Positions 1 through 9,489 of a DNA stretch of 16,793 nt are shown one piece after another. The DNA comes from Candolleomyces eurysporus (lineage: Eukaryota > Basidiomycota > Agaricomycetes > Agaricales > Psathyrellaceae). The first letter of the stretch is position 1; each line of letters opens with the position of its first letter. The position numbers were made by a program, and so were the translations under genes. The DNA lies in assembly GCA_027579435.1 (NCBI GenBank), contig JANBPK010001387.1, forward strand, positions 1 through 16,793, in the 5' to 3' direction. The notes beneath the pieces are model-generated. The model made no database searches. It saw nothing but the letters and a program-made list of their open reading frames with translations, and was not told where the DNA came from.

Positions 1-194
1 GTTCCGGATTCGTCTCGGGTATCCCAGTTCCTCATGAAGACGCTGAGAGGTCATAGTCCTATATAAACTATCAGACCATGACTAGCTTTCATATAGGACG
101 ATCAAGTACCTCTCTGGTCAGCAATAGAGCTGCCACCGATGAATCTACACCTCCTGACATACCCACAACCACTATACCGGCGTCAGCGATTTGA
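1..194 (+). CDS. 3' end of an unidentified gene (partial, two exons)
   Basis: Frame 1 is open from base 1. Splicing 1-49 to 97-194 keeps one frame that ends at TGA 192-194. The tail is hydrophilic and rich in Ser, Thr and Pro (for example STPPDIPTTTIPASAI), as expected for a disordered C-terminus. The proposed intron of 47 nt (50-96) has a branch-like CATGACTAG and a CATATAG acceptor, but its GTCATA donor is weak. If it is not spliced, the frame ends at TAA 64-66. No domain is visible, so I cannot name the product. The gene reads in the same direction as the CENP-C gene that follows, with about 340 bases between them. The main alternative is non-coding sequence upstream of CENP-C. Confidence 0.35.
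56..99. repeat. Perfect 9-bp inverted repeat
   Basis: GTCCTATAT at 56-64 and ATATAGGAC at 91-99 are exact reverse complements separated by 26 bases. The pair lies almost exactly within the proposed 47-nt intron of the left-edge gene and would bring its ends together. It could equally be chance. Confidence 0.4.
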
Positions 195-531
195 TTTCTG
201 CTTTAACATTCCTTGCAGCCCACCTTGATCTCCCTTCTTCGGCTCATACCTTCCCCCTTGCTCCGTTGCATAGTTTCTGGAGTAATAAGCATGTATTGAC
301 CTCTTCAAAGCGCAAGTGCGAGCGGTCGAGGCAGAGATTCCGCGAAACATTTTTGGTCGTGACGGACGCGGTTTTGAAAACGGGTGGCGAGCCAAACAAT
401 GCCAAACCTCGACGCGACCGTGTTGTTTATTCCAAGATCATGGTTCCCACGCAATATAGTCCTGCTCCTCGATAACTTGCTCGTCGTCGCCGGCGTCAGA
501 ACAATCACCAGCCTAGAAGACGCGGTCGCTC
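195..531. other. Intergenic region before the CENP-C gene
   Basis: This 337-base stretch lies between the partial left-hand gene and the CENP-C start codon, so it should hold a terminator and the CENP-C promoter and leader. Open frames on both strands here are short, overlap one another and have no recognisable content. I see no clear TATA box close to the start codon. Confidence 0.5.
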
Positions 532-2586
532 ATGCCCAGCTCAGCGCGTAAAAGCAGCGTCGGGACCGCACGGCGTGCCATCCAGAAAGCTCATATTCCT
601 TACCGTGGCGACAACCCAGAAGTCGGGAAGAAGACCGGTATCGCGGTTCAACATGTACAGCGCAAGTCGGACGGTTTCGAGCCGTTTGAGGAGGTCATGC
701 AGCAGGCAGATGGTCGGACGCCTCCACGACCCAAGGGACGGAAGAAGAAGTCGGTAGTTTACGAAGACGATGACGATGAAGATGAGCAGTACTCCGACGA
801 GGATGATGAGTACGGTGAAATGTCCATGCAGCTTGACAGTATGTAACACTTCATACTATCGCTTTTTGAAGGAGCAATGACGAATTTCGATAGGTCCTGT
901 ACCAAATTTGACGAGTATGCGTCCTCCAACGACACCAACGACGAATGGTCGTTCGAAGCCTTCTCGCCCGGTGGCACGCAGCTCCAACGTCGATTTCGAC
1001 AAAATACCCTCGCCACGTCCCCGAACCATGGCCAATGCAGGACCCGGTCCCTCTCGGTTGTCTCGCTCATATGTGGCACATGACGATGAACCCAGTTCCG
1101 AGCCTCAGCAAGACAACGGCTTCGATGATAGCATGGACATCGGAAGGGGAGGCTATGACGACTATGAGCCGCAGCCAGCCTCAGACACTACCCCTCGGAG
1201 GACAAGCTTCACCCATCTGGACCAAGATGACGACGACGAGGAGAATGAGCCATTCAACGATTTCGCTGAACGAGACGACCTTGACTCCGAAACTTCAAAG
1301 TTCAAGAACAACAAAGGCAAGAATCGTGCTGTCGAACGGGATATGGAAGACGAGCAAATGGAGGATGATATTGCACTGGGTCTTAGCAATGTAGATCAAG
1401 ACGAGGAGAGCCAGGACGAACCCGAAGAGCCTGAGCCTGAACCCGAACCTCGGAAGAAGAAAGTGAAGATCTCCGATGAGAAACCGCGAACAAAGACCAA
1501 GAGCGAGTCGAAGAAAGAAAACCAAGGTATGTTCATCCCGCAGCGAACCATATTCCTCAAAATCTCACATTTTTCACCAGACTATCATCGCGACGGCGTT
1601 CGTCGAAGTAAGCGGCAACACTACAAGCCGCTTGACTATTGGCGAGGAGAAAAGGTCGTATATGGCAGACCCGACTTTTCCTCGCAGGAAATCCTGGTTC
1701 CACATATTCGAGAAATTATCCGAATACCGAAAGAACAGTCGGAGTCCCTTGGCAAGCGCAAGCGCGGGAGGAGCCGTAGTAGGACAGCTCAGCCCTCCGC
1801 TCCAGGGTCCAAGATAGTGGCATTCAATCCTGAAGAGGGCTGGGATGATGATANCCCCCTCGAACGCCAAGGTGCTTGACTATCGCAATGGGCAAGAGGT
1901 TGAACGACGTAAGCATNTTTATTGCCTTCTCTTCGCACTGGATGGTGCCTGATATGGTGGTCGTTTATAGGTATCGCATGGACCGCAAAAATGGTCAATC
2001 CTAGACCTGTTGCCAACAACTCGTGGTCATTCGACAAGATCTTTGGAGACGCTGATTTCATCGCTGCAGGCCAACTCGTCATTCCGCCAAATAGTCGGAA
2101 GCCGAGTAAAGCTACGAAGGATAATACCTATGTAAGTCGTCCGCCAACTCCTCCGATCCTGGACTGCGCCTGACTCTTGAACAGATTTTCTATGTCGTTG
2201 AAGGTGCTGTAAACTTGAAGGTGCACGATACCTCCCTGGTCCTCGCCTCAGGCGGTATGTTTATGGTACCTCGAGGTACGTTGCCATGCCTCCTTTGTAC
2301 GCTTCCCTTCTCAACGAACACTAACCATTGTTTGTCTACAGGCAACACATATTTCATCGAAAACATATCCCAACGTGACGCCAAGCTCTTCTTTACCCAA
2401 GCCCGCAAGACACTGAACGATGAAGACGAGCGTCAGATTGCTCTCGCTAACCAGCAAAAGAAGAAGGCCCACAGATCATCGAGTGCTGGTGCCGGTATGT
2501 TAACGAGCGGTCGTGGGAGAGCGAGCTCGATGCCGGATAGCGATGGAACACCTTTGGCCGTGAGGGCTAATTCGATGAAGATTTGA
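532..2586 (+). CDS. mif2: CENP-C/Mif2 inner kinetochore protein
   Basis: Centromere protein of the CENP-C/Mif2 family. Family members bind CENP-A nucleosomes and link them to the outer kinetochore. Exons are 532-838, 894-1526, 1581-1908, 1971-2131, 2185-2275 and 2342-2586. The product is about 587 residues once the surplus N at 1854 is ignored. An N-terminal basic block with PYRGDNPEVGKKTG (about residues 24-37) looks like the fungal Mif2 N-terminal region. Long acidic and Pro-Glu runs follow. The diagnostic CENP-C motif RRSKRQHYKPLDYW lies at about 321-334. A cupin-fold dimerisation domain runs from about W441 to R528 (it includes FYVVEGAVNL and GGMFMVPRG), and a basic, Ser-rich tail of about 60 residues follows. 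The start is chosen because the N-terminal block begins directly after ATG 532. Taken literally, N1854 shifts the frame and gives a premature stop at 1877-1879. Removing one base restores the conserved reading through all later exons. Confidence 0.93.
1854..1854. other. Undetermined base that breaks the CENP-C frame
   Basis: The N lies in exon three of the CENP-C gene, directly before a run of five C. Read as a real base, it shifts the frame and gives a stop at 1877-1879. Deleting one base here restores the frame to the next donor at 1909 and through the conserved cupin domain. It is best explained as homopolymer-length uncertainty in the assembly. Confidence 0.8.
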
Positions 2587-3454
2587 ATCTGTCGCTGCTT
2601 TGTTCTAAGCTTAATTTCTGAACATTATTGTATTGTATGAACCGTATGTTATGGTTTCGTCGTTTGTTTACATATTTTTATCGCTCATCCATTTTCATGT
2701 CTTTCTTCTCTTTGCTCATTACTTATTTGGTTTATAGTATACGCATCCTTTACCTTCATCGACAACGGCCGAACAATGTAACTTTAACGCCCTACATCAT
2801 GTGGATATAAGTTATGATTGACCCGAGTTGATCGACGACTGCTCCATGCGCCACTGGTAAAGGCGTGCATCATCCGCTATCATGCGATTGCATAAATCTC
2901 AAAATCTCAGTGGTCATTGGTCATTGCGATGGAAGATACGCATTCGACCGTCTGCTGTCGGGTTTCGGCGGCGTCATTTGCGTTTGGAGACCTCCCAAAA
3001 TTTGCCAAGGGGGTGGCCGACCTTGAACTGCAGCTTCGGAGGTCAAGGGGTTCGATGGCGGTCCAACCCAGAACACATGGCTTCGGGAGCCCACAATCTC
3101 ATGTGCAATCGCGAGTATTAACCAATCCCGTGACTCTTGACGTCCGCTGGGAGGAGTATTAATCCACTCTTTATGTATACTGTAGTAGCACTGGTACCAA
3201 AGTGATGTCAAGATGATCTGGACGCTCCTCGAGATGAACCGGAGTCAGCACAAGGTCAATGTCAGACAACGTACCCAGCGATGCAAAAACAAAAGAAGAA
3301 AAAAAACACTAGAATCTCAAAAACGAGAACGTCGTATTGACGGCCATATCTCATACTCTTCCAACGATAATGTACACAGCAATCCGGATCAGAGAGCCAA
3401 TAGAAGATCTACACAAATAAATTCTAGTCCATGTCCCATAGATCGTATAAACTG
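2587..3454. other. Intergenic region between convergent genes
   Basis: This stretch separates the 3' ends of the CENP-C gene (+) and the membrane-protein gene (-). It begins with AT-rich 3' flank, has an A-rich tract at about 3289-3308, and an AATAAA at about 3415. Several overlapping open frames lie between 2880 and 3210, but none has splice context or recognisable content. I see no gene in it. Confidence 0.5.
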
Positions 3455-3829
3455 CTACTAGAGCGGCACCCAACCTAGTCCACCATACCGGCAATGAGCC
3501 AGCCTCGGCTTTCCGAACCGCTACTCTGAGGTGTATATGAAAGCGGGACGTTAACAAACCGCCAGCCCATCGCACCCAATCAAGCNAAAAACCAACGTCC
3601 TCGGGCCAAAACAACGCTAGCCTTCCAAGCCACTACAGAGGGGTATTCACAGGCAGAACATCAGAGATCTGCCTTCCCATCGCGCCCAACCAAATCCCAC
3701 TATATCCCGGTGACAAAACGGTCCCCCGACTACTGAGGTGTATACGAAGGCGGCACATCAACGAACTGCGGCGACGGCGCACCCATCCGAATCCCACTAT
3801 CCTGATGATGAACCAACGTCGGCTCCTGA
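3455..3829 (-). repeat. Degenerate tandem copies of the 3' end of the membrane-protein gene
   Basis: The last 100 bases or so of the adjacent gene (stop codon 3730-3732 and the codons before it, to about 3829) recur downstream at 3633-3706, at about 3521-3599, and in a shorter, weaker form at about 3455-3500. A hand alignment of the first derived copy with the template gives roughly 70% identity over about 70 bases. The unit spacing is about 97, 112 and 66 bases. Read on the minus strand, the template ends DSGIRMGAPSPQFVDVPPS then YTPQ-stop. The copy at 3633 ends YSGIWLGAMGRQISDVLPV then NTPL-stop, and the copy at 3521 contains FVNVPLSYTPQ. These look like old tandem duplications of the gene's terminus. 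Confidence 0.7.
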
Positions 3830-5549
3830 CCATCCACAGGCGGACCACCACTGCCACTAGCCATAGCAGCGGACGAGGAGCCATAGTTTGGCAATGACGG
3901 AGGCGGCGCCAACACTGTCGGGTTATTGTTGTTCTCATAGTGGTACTGCAGCCTCCTCTTCTCCTCCCTCGCAGAGTCCACTGAGCTCCCCGACGGCGGT
4001 GGCGGTGGCCCAGAGGAGGAAGTCGACGCCCCAACAGTAGCAGCGTAGCCAGTGCTAGCACCAGCACCAAACTGGCTCGCAACGCTGGGGTCGTACAACT
4101 GGGCCAGGGCCTGGCTAGACCGTTGAGCATTAACGCCGTCATTGGCACCGGCACCAGCACTACTGAACGTATGGGTGCTCATGCGTTGCGGCTGCATCAA
4201 GGCGCTATTCGACGTTTGTCCCGATAACGGCCTCGCGCTCTGCTGCATACTAAAGTTGGTCAGAGCAGACGGAGAAGGCGAGACACCGGGAGTTGTGTTC
4301 GTGTACGCCATCGACGTGGGGCGTTCGGGATGTGATTGGCTAATAAACGGTATCGCTTCCGCCATAGCAGTTCGATGATCCGCAGGCGATGTTGGCCCGT
4401 CATCGTCGATGTTCGTGAGCTGTTTAGCTACTCTTCGTTGTTTGAGTTTGCGTAGGAGGAAGAAGATGATCGCGAGAAGGACGAGGAGCGCAACCCCTCC
4501 GATGGCACCTCCAACAATGACTCCAGTGTGCGAGCCCTCGTGGTGTTTGTCTGTTTTTGACGGCTCGATATCGCCCACACTCGGTGGGGGTGTGTTCCCG
4601 TTGAGCATGATGTCGCCGTTTTGGATGATCAGATACTGCAAGACGAGCGGACTGGATGCACCGAGGTACTGCACGGAAATATTGTGCTCGCCCATGGGCA
4701 GGGTATCGGTTTCGAAAAATACTTGCTGGAAGCGAGTTGCCCCGCCCAAGCTTAGCCCGGGGATGGTAAACGTGACTGGAGAGCCTCCGTCAATCGAGTA
4801 TGTGGCACCGGAAGCCCCTGTAGGGAAACCGCTGAGCATGGCACCATACCAGGTGACTTTCGTCCCTATGTCCCATAAGATGGGAATTAGAAGGATCTCA
4901 AGAAGCATACATATTTCACTCACCGTTAAAGGAGAGGAACAGGGAGGCTTGAGCTTCCTGAGTCAACATCCCTAGGACCTCATCGGTATTCCGCCACTGC
5001 CCCGATCGGTATTGAATCGCTGGGTCTTGGTACGAATAGAATACAGCAGGGTTGGCTATGCTGCGGGCGTCTGACAAGGACGGGTTGATCATGAGGAAAT
5101 CAAACCAAAAGGGCGTTCCCCGAGACTCAGTGCGCAGATTCAGAGTATGCCGACCATCGGCTAGCGCGGTTTGACATAGCACATGTTGGTTCTGTGGCTC
5201 CGGGGAGGGCTGACTGTTGTCGAGAGTGGTACCGTCGATGGAGCACGCCCACCGGGGGTCGACGTCTCTAACATCCAACCCAGCCAGGGCACTCGTTCCG
5301 ATCACCCTGATACCCGTCCCTGTGTGTGCTCAGTAAAGATCGCAGGTGTAGGGAAAGAAGCTCCTCACCTGAAAACGTATATGTCAGACCTTCTGAGTCG
5401 CTCGTATTAATGCGACGCTGGGTGCCTCCATAGATAGGCCCTGAGATATCTGCACCTGTAATAGACTCAGAGCTCTGGAGCCAGGCCCCGCTGTATCGGA
5501 TAGAACTGTCGGTATCGTCGACGAAGATCCATCGCGTAGACCAGGACAT
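3730..5549 (-). CDS. Single-pass membrane protein with two beta-sandwich modules and a Pro/Ser-rich tail
   Basis: Exons, in order of translation, are 5549-5369, 5319-4924 and 4865-3730, giving 570 residues. Introns are 49 and 58 nt with GTGAGG and GTGAGT donors. Two related extracellular-type modules come first. Module one starts near WIFVDDTDSSIRYSGAW (residues 7-23) with YTFSGTGIRVIGTS near 57-70. Module two has AIQYRSGQW and then a matching LFLSFNGTKVTWYGA near 187-201. This pattern of a D-I-x-Y-S-G-x-W strand followed by a FSGT strand is common in agaricomycete membrane proteins of unknown role and resembles a galactose-binding-like fold. One transmembrane helix spans about residues 306-330 (VIVGGAIGGVALLVLLAIIF), followed by basic stop-transfer residues (RKLKQRR). 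The cytoplasmic tail of about 240 residues is disordered and rich in Ser, Pro, Ala and Gln. No cleavable signal peptide is evident, so the helix probably acts as the signal-anchor. The function is unknown; a surface sensor or adhesion role would be a guess. Confidence 0.82.
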
Positions 5550-6323
5550 GGTGGTGAGATGGGAAGGATGGAACGGGGCGCATGGGCTCCAAATTCAATC
5601 CCAATTAAATGGTATCACGGAGTAATGGCGTGCGTGTTAGGGGTGACGCCCGTCCAAGTCCAGGTTTGGACAATGAAAGGCTCCTTGGTCTCGTAACACA
5701 TCGGCACCACAACTGGGCGGTCCCCGAAGTGTCGCACTAAGTCAGTGAGATCAGGATAATATAGCCCGGAATTTGTATCAGACTACAGAAAGGGTAGAGT
5801 CTGCAAGGTCCCATGAGCATATCAGCCTTCAAGATCCTCCAAAGGCACAACTCGTGTTCCCAATATCCGATATATGCGGACTGACATAGCCATTTGAGCT
5901 CGTCCGGCCATTCTGTCCACCGATGGCTATTAATATACTTGACCTTGCCTGTGTTAACGTTGCCCTGCCCTGTTCACGCAGGGCATACAATGCTTATCAG
6001 GGAATGGTAGACGCGGCTCTGTCTGAGGACCACAGCCATCTTTGCAAATGATGGACAGCAAGCCTGATTGACAGCGCCCATGTCTAAAAAGATAAACACA
6101 TGGTCAGGCTATAACATGCAGTTCGAAACAAGAAACCAGACCGTCGTATTGTTTGAGCTTTTCTGTCCTCTCGCTTGAATGCCCGAAATTCCGGAATATA
6201 TTCAGCATCATGGATGGATGCTGTATTCATGACCGAGTTTGAAAGGTGAGCCCGTCCACCGTGACGTGGGTGCTGATTTTTCGATGGAAATGACCCTGTT
6301 TCAACTTTCAAATGAGAACATAG
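5550..6323. other. Intergenic region upstream of the membrane-protein gene
   Basis: This holds the presumed promoter of the minus-strand membrane protein and possibly the 5' part of the unresolved plus-strand locus that follows. A short perfect hairpin (TGCCCTG, loop TTCACG, CAGGGCA) lies at 5966-5985. A splice-donor-like GTGAGC lies at 6246. The open frame at 6084-6311 on the minus strand has no start context or recognisable content. No confident gene is seen. Confidence 0.4.
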
Positions 6324-6866
6324 CTGTTTGGTAATGGTGAGTGCTGCATTTCGGATCTAATGTTGCGACGGGATGACTGACTTTTGGCATCCACGGTCTT
6401 GCAGGGCTACGAAGTACACAAAGGTAAGTCATCTATCTCGAAACAAGCCCGGTGACCAACCTCGTTCCGTAGCTGCGCACTTTCCGTTGACCATGACGGA
6501 GAGGTATTGATTGGCACTGGTTCAGCACCGCCGAGTGAGTGGCAGATAAAAGATAATCGTACGAGTCTTTCTCTGAGTGCTGGACGAGACGTCGCTTGAT
6601 ACCATCGTGGTAAGGTGCGTAGAGATGGACGTGGTCGAATGGGGAGAGACCCGGGTCGTGCGTCCTTAACCGTGATACTTCTAGCCCAAAATGTCGTCCG
6701 CAAAGGATGACGTCGTTTTTCCAGATTGGCACCCACTCATCGATATCTTTGTATTGATTCGTCGTCGTGGACCATGGGGTAAGTACACCTGATATTTAAC
6801 AACTCTAGACCACCGTACAACTATACATCGCAAGAAATAAATAACGATACAATGGATCAAGAATAA
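6324..6866 (+). CDS. Unresolved multi-intron gene or remnant (5' end not located)
   Basis: Strong donor-like hexamers lie on the plus strand at 6337 (GTGAGT), 6424 (GTAAGT), 6535 (GTGAGT), 6610 (GTAAGG) and 6779 (GTAAGT), and the minus strand shows no comparable set. Joining 6324-6336, 6405-6423, 6473-6534, 6578-6609, 6685-6778 and 6835-6866 keeps one frame open to TAA 6864-6866. Introns are 68, 49, 43, 75 and 56 nt. Those ending at 6404 and 6684 have branch-like sequences (GACTGAC and CTTAAC). The product would contain ALSVDHDGEVLIGTGSAPP and DDVVFPDWHPLIDIFVLIRR. No family is recognised. No start codon could be joined in frame: the donor at 6246 leads to a stop in this phase. An AATAAA overlaps the end (6862). 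A long antisense frame (6433-6790, minus) is the competing reading, so both strand and coding status are uncertain. Confidence 0.25.
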
Positions 6867-6923
6867 ATTACGTCTGTCCGGGAACAACGAAAGGGCCTCA
6901 ATCTCTCAACGCACGAGCCTGCT

Positions 6924-8109
6924 CTACGTCGACGTCACCTTCTTATTCTTACTCCCCTTCGGCCTGCCTCTTGGTCTCTTCACCGGCCCACCATCGTGCT
7001 GCGAGGCACTATCGCTCGGCGCGCTGCGTTTTGAACCCGCCATCGACTCGCCGCCATTCTCGTTCCCGTTTATCCGCCGTTCGGTGAGGTATTGGGCAGT
7101 GCGATCCTCGAGGGTCTGTTGGAGACTTGGAAGAGATGGTTGGCCGAGCTCTTGACGGAGACGATCGACGTCGTTTTTGGCGATGGCGTATTCACCGTCG
7201 GAGAGTTGGGTTATTTTGGTTTGGAGGTCAAGGCATCTGATGGGGGGCGTGTTAGCGGAGTGCGAGGGTTTAGGGAGGCAGACGCGTACTCTTGCTCCAG
7301 GGTGCCTTGTGCTAGATCTGCTTGGTCGCGGTCCGAGTTGATCTAGAAAGCAAGTCAGTATTTCATATCCCCGAGGCGTGGTTTTGCGTACTTCTTGTAA
7401 ACATTTGAGTAGACGCTGCCGTTCGCTTTCCAGCCTGGGCAAACGTGGTGGGTGAGTGGGTGAGGAAGCGTAGGCGGCTAGCCTCACGGGACATACTTAT
7501 TTTTCTGCTCCTTGAGATCTTGGATGGCTTTTGATTTCTGCTCGAGCGACGCGTGTGCTGAGAGGATGTGTGCGGTATGGAGTTGCAGAGTTAGTGCATG
7601 CTTCCTGAAAGCATACTGTCAGTTACATGATCGTCTAACTTTTTGGAGACGCCGTCACTCAAAATAGAGGTCTTCGGTCCCAGAAGCTCGGATACGAGGC
7701 TCCACTCAAGGAAAAATATGAAATGGTAGAAATCAAGCACGTACTTGAGCTCCGCCTGCTTCGCCAGCTGCACCAAATCCTTCGTCCAGTCTCCCTGAGC
7801 CACCACCGGTCCATTCGTCGCACTCGGCATCCCACTCGCGCTTCCCGAGGCCTGGCCACTCGTCTGAGGCTGAGATACCTGTTGCATAGGCGCCGGAGCC
7901 GCAACTTGGGCCGGTATGTGTTGAGGCTGGGGCTGGTGCTGCTGGGGCACCCCCTGGGGCTGATAATGCAGAATATGGGGCATGTGTTGTGGCTGGGCCT
8001 GGATCATGGCTACATTTTGGAGATAAGGATGAGGAGCTGCATTTGAAGGGCCTGCGTAGTGGACATATTGGGGCTGTTGAGGATGATGGTGCTGAATATG
8101 TTGCGACAT
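6924..8109 (-). CDS. Coiled-coil protein with C-terminal AT-hook
   Basis: Exons in order of translation are 8109-7745, 7604-7497, 7434-7392, 7342-7290 and 7236-6924, giving 293 residues. The first intron is 140 nt; the others are 62, 49 and 53. The first 100 residues are low-complexity and rich in Gln, His and Pro. A charged helical stretch follows from about 110 to 235 (for example KAIQDLKEQKNKLESERQR), predicted by eye as coiled coil. The C-terminus carries an AT-hook, KRPRGRPKGSKNKK (about 276-289), a minor-groove DNA-binding motif, which implies a nuclear, chromatin-associated protein. The overall architecture matches no named family I recognise. In-frame ATGs upstream at 8118 and 8178 are possible starts; 8109 is chosen because the low-complexity region begins there. 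Coding identity is well supported by five phase-consistent exons; function is inferred only from the AT-hook. Confidence 0.8.
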
Positions 8110-8346
8110 TTTTGGCATCCAAGCGAGGGAATAGCAAAATGGTTGCTCTTGCCCTCGATCCAAGTCTCCGGGGTCCATGTGATCAGGGTCTTTGTTTGTG
8201 CCTGTTAAGATCTAAGGCCTTGCCCTCTGCAATGTTCGGACTCCAACTTGGCTTGTGGTCCTTCGTTTCGAGATACAGGTTGGAGTCTGACGAGATATCT
8301 ATCTTTTTCAGACTTGGGCGCTGAGCACCGAGCTCGCTGTCCATCA

Positions 8347-8788
8347 CTAGAAATGGCTGTGGTCCCTAAAAGAGCTGATGTCCTGCATGACCTGGACTAG
8401 GCAACGCAGGCAACTTGCCATCTTCGCTCGGTGCAATATGCCGAATGACGGGAGGAGCCCAAACAGATTGGGTGATCCGCAGGCATCGGGTATTGGGAAC
8501 ATGAATTCTGCTTGTCCACGAACCTGAAGGCTGGAATGCTCACGGAACCTTGCAGAACCTTTACTCATAAGCGCTACCGTACCGCCAATGGCACTCCTGC
8601 TTCGAACACTGGACGCCCCCTTAGGAGATTGTGGGTACGTGGACAGGATGCGTGATGTGCGAGGTGCACTGGACATTGATATGCCGTTGTTCGAAGAGCT
8701 TCCGGTGTTCAGTGGGAATGAATTCTCATAGGGAAACCGAGCATCGAGTGACACTTTGCTGCCCACCTTAAAATTCCTCTAAAAACCA
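8347..8788 (-). CDS. Orphan open frame, Ser-rich, possible exon
   Basis: A minus-strand frame runs without stops from an acceptor-like TTTTTAG (exon from about 8784) to TAG at 8347-8349. It has no ATG at its head; the first internal ATG gives about 109 residues. The residues are Ser-rich and basic (SSAPRTSRILSTYPQSPKG), with no domain. On the same strand, a TATA-like element (TATATAAC) reads at about 8872-8879, and an ATG near 8839 cannot be joined without a stop. It may be a short lineage-specific gene, an exon of a decayed gene, or chance. Confidence 0.22.
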
Positions 8789-9489
8789 AGCCACTTGCAA
8801 CAATTTAAAATCCGTAGTTTTCTTTCATCTCGCGAAGAGGCGACCTAACTAGAAGTGAAGAGTCCAACTCGTTATATATGCAAATTCTGGGGAACGGCGC
8901 CGTTTCAATTCATTAGCAACCCTCCCTCCAAAATTCCTAGAAGGGTCTCATTAAGAAGTTGCAGAGAATCATGTTCGCTGAGGGTTGAGCGCCGGACGAG
9001 CGCTCAAGGTGCCGTCGAGCAGTGTTTGGAAGGGAAGATTACGCCAAATATCGCGTTGCCACTTCAAGTAAACGCCGCTGGTCTTTTGTATTACTCTCTT
9101 GATCGTTCAAATCAGCAAACGTACCATTCCCCTCAATCAAGCCATTTAAATCTTTGGGTTTAAATTCCAAGGGATCAGCGACTCTGACGTTAGCTGGAGC
9201 CTTGTGGGGTTTTGCGAGCACCGAAATCTCGCCACAATGNCCCCCATGCCGTTTGAACAGCGCCGACGCTTCATGCTAGACCCAGGACGGGCAAGATTGG
9301 CATGAGACTGTTGGGACGGCACTGTTCTAGAACGAGGCTGCTTCTGCCTGCTTCTTCGTCAGTGGGTTCCCAGCATCAGAATACCATTGCGTAAGAGGAC
9401 TCACAATCCTCGGATAAGTAAGTGCATGCCCCGGCAGACTCGGGTAGCACACACGCACTCTTCGTTTCCTATCTGCCAGCAAGACCCCC
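8789..9489. other. Intergenic region before the F-box gene
   Basis: No confident gene is seen in this stretch of about 700 bases. It includes the TATA-like element on the minus strand at about 8872-8879. A 60-codon minus-strand frame at 9039-9221 (including PHKAPANVRVADPLEFKPKD) has no ATG and touches the undetermined base 9240. The final 150 bases should contain the promoter and leader of the F-box gene. Confidence 0.4.

Noticed and set aside
191..508. Overlapping short ORFs on both strands upstream of CENP-C
   Set aside because: They contradict one another in frame and strand, show no domain, and lie where the CENP-C promoter and leader must be.
2929..3162. Small plus-strand ORF of 77 codons (MEDTHSTVCCRVSAASF start) between the CENP-C and membrane-protein genes
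   Set aside because: Two other frames are open over the same bases, and it has no splice context, domain or promoter signal. It is most likely chance in a GC-rich intergenic stretch.
3633..4160. 175-codon minus-strand frame overlapping the last exon of the membrane protein
   Set aside because: As a stand-alone gene it is a shadow of the real exon with Arg-rich, low-complexity content. It is kept only as the possible alternative-end reading described in the repeat finding.
4409..4975. 188-codon plus-strand ORF opposite the membrane-protein gene
   Set aside because: It is antisense to well-supported exons and crosses a confident intron (4866-4923). It has no domain of its own.
5966..5985. Perfect 7-bp hairpin TGCCCTG/CAGGGCA with a 6-base loop
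   Set aside because: Too short to be meaningful in a nuclear fungal genome, and not tied to any gene end or known element.
9039..9221. Possible Gag-like retroelement fragment on the minus strand
   Set aside because: The resemblance (VRVADPLEF followed by a Lys-Asp-Leu) is too slight. No reverse transcriptase, integrase, LTR or target duplication is visible nearby.
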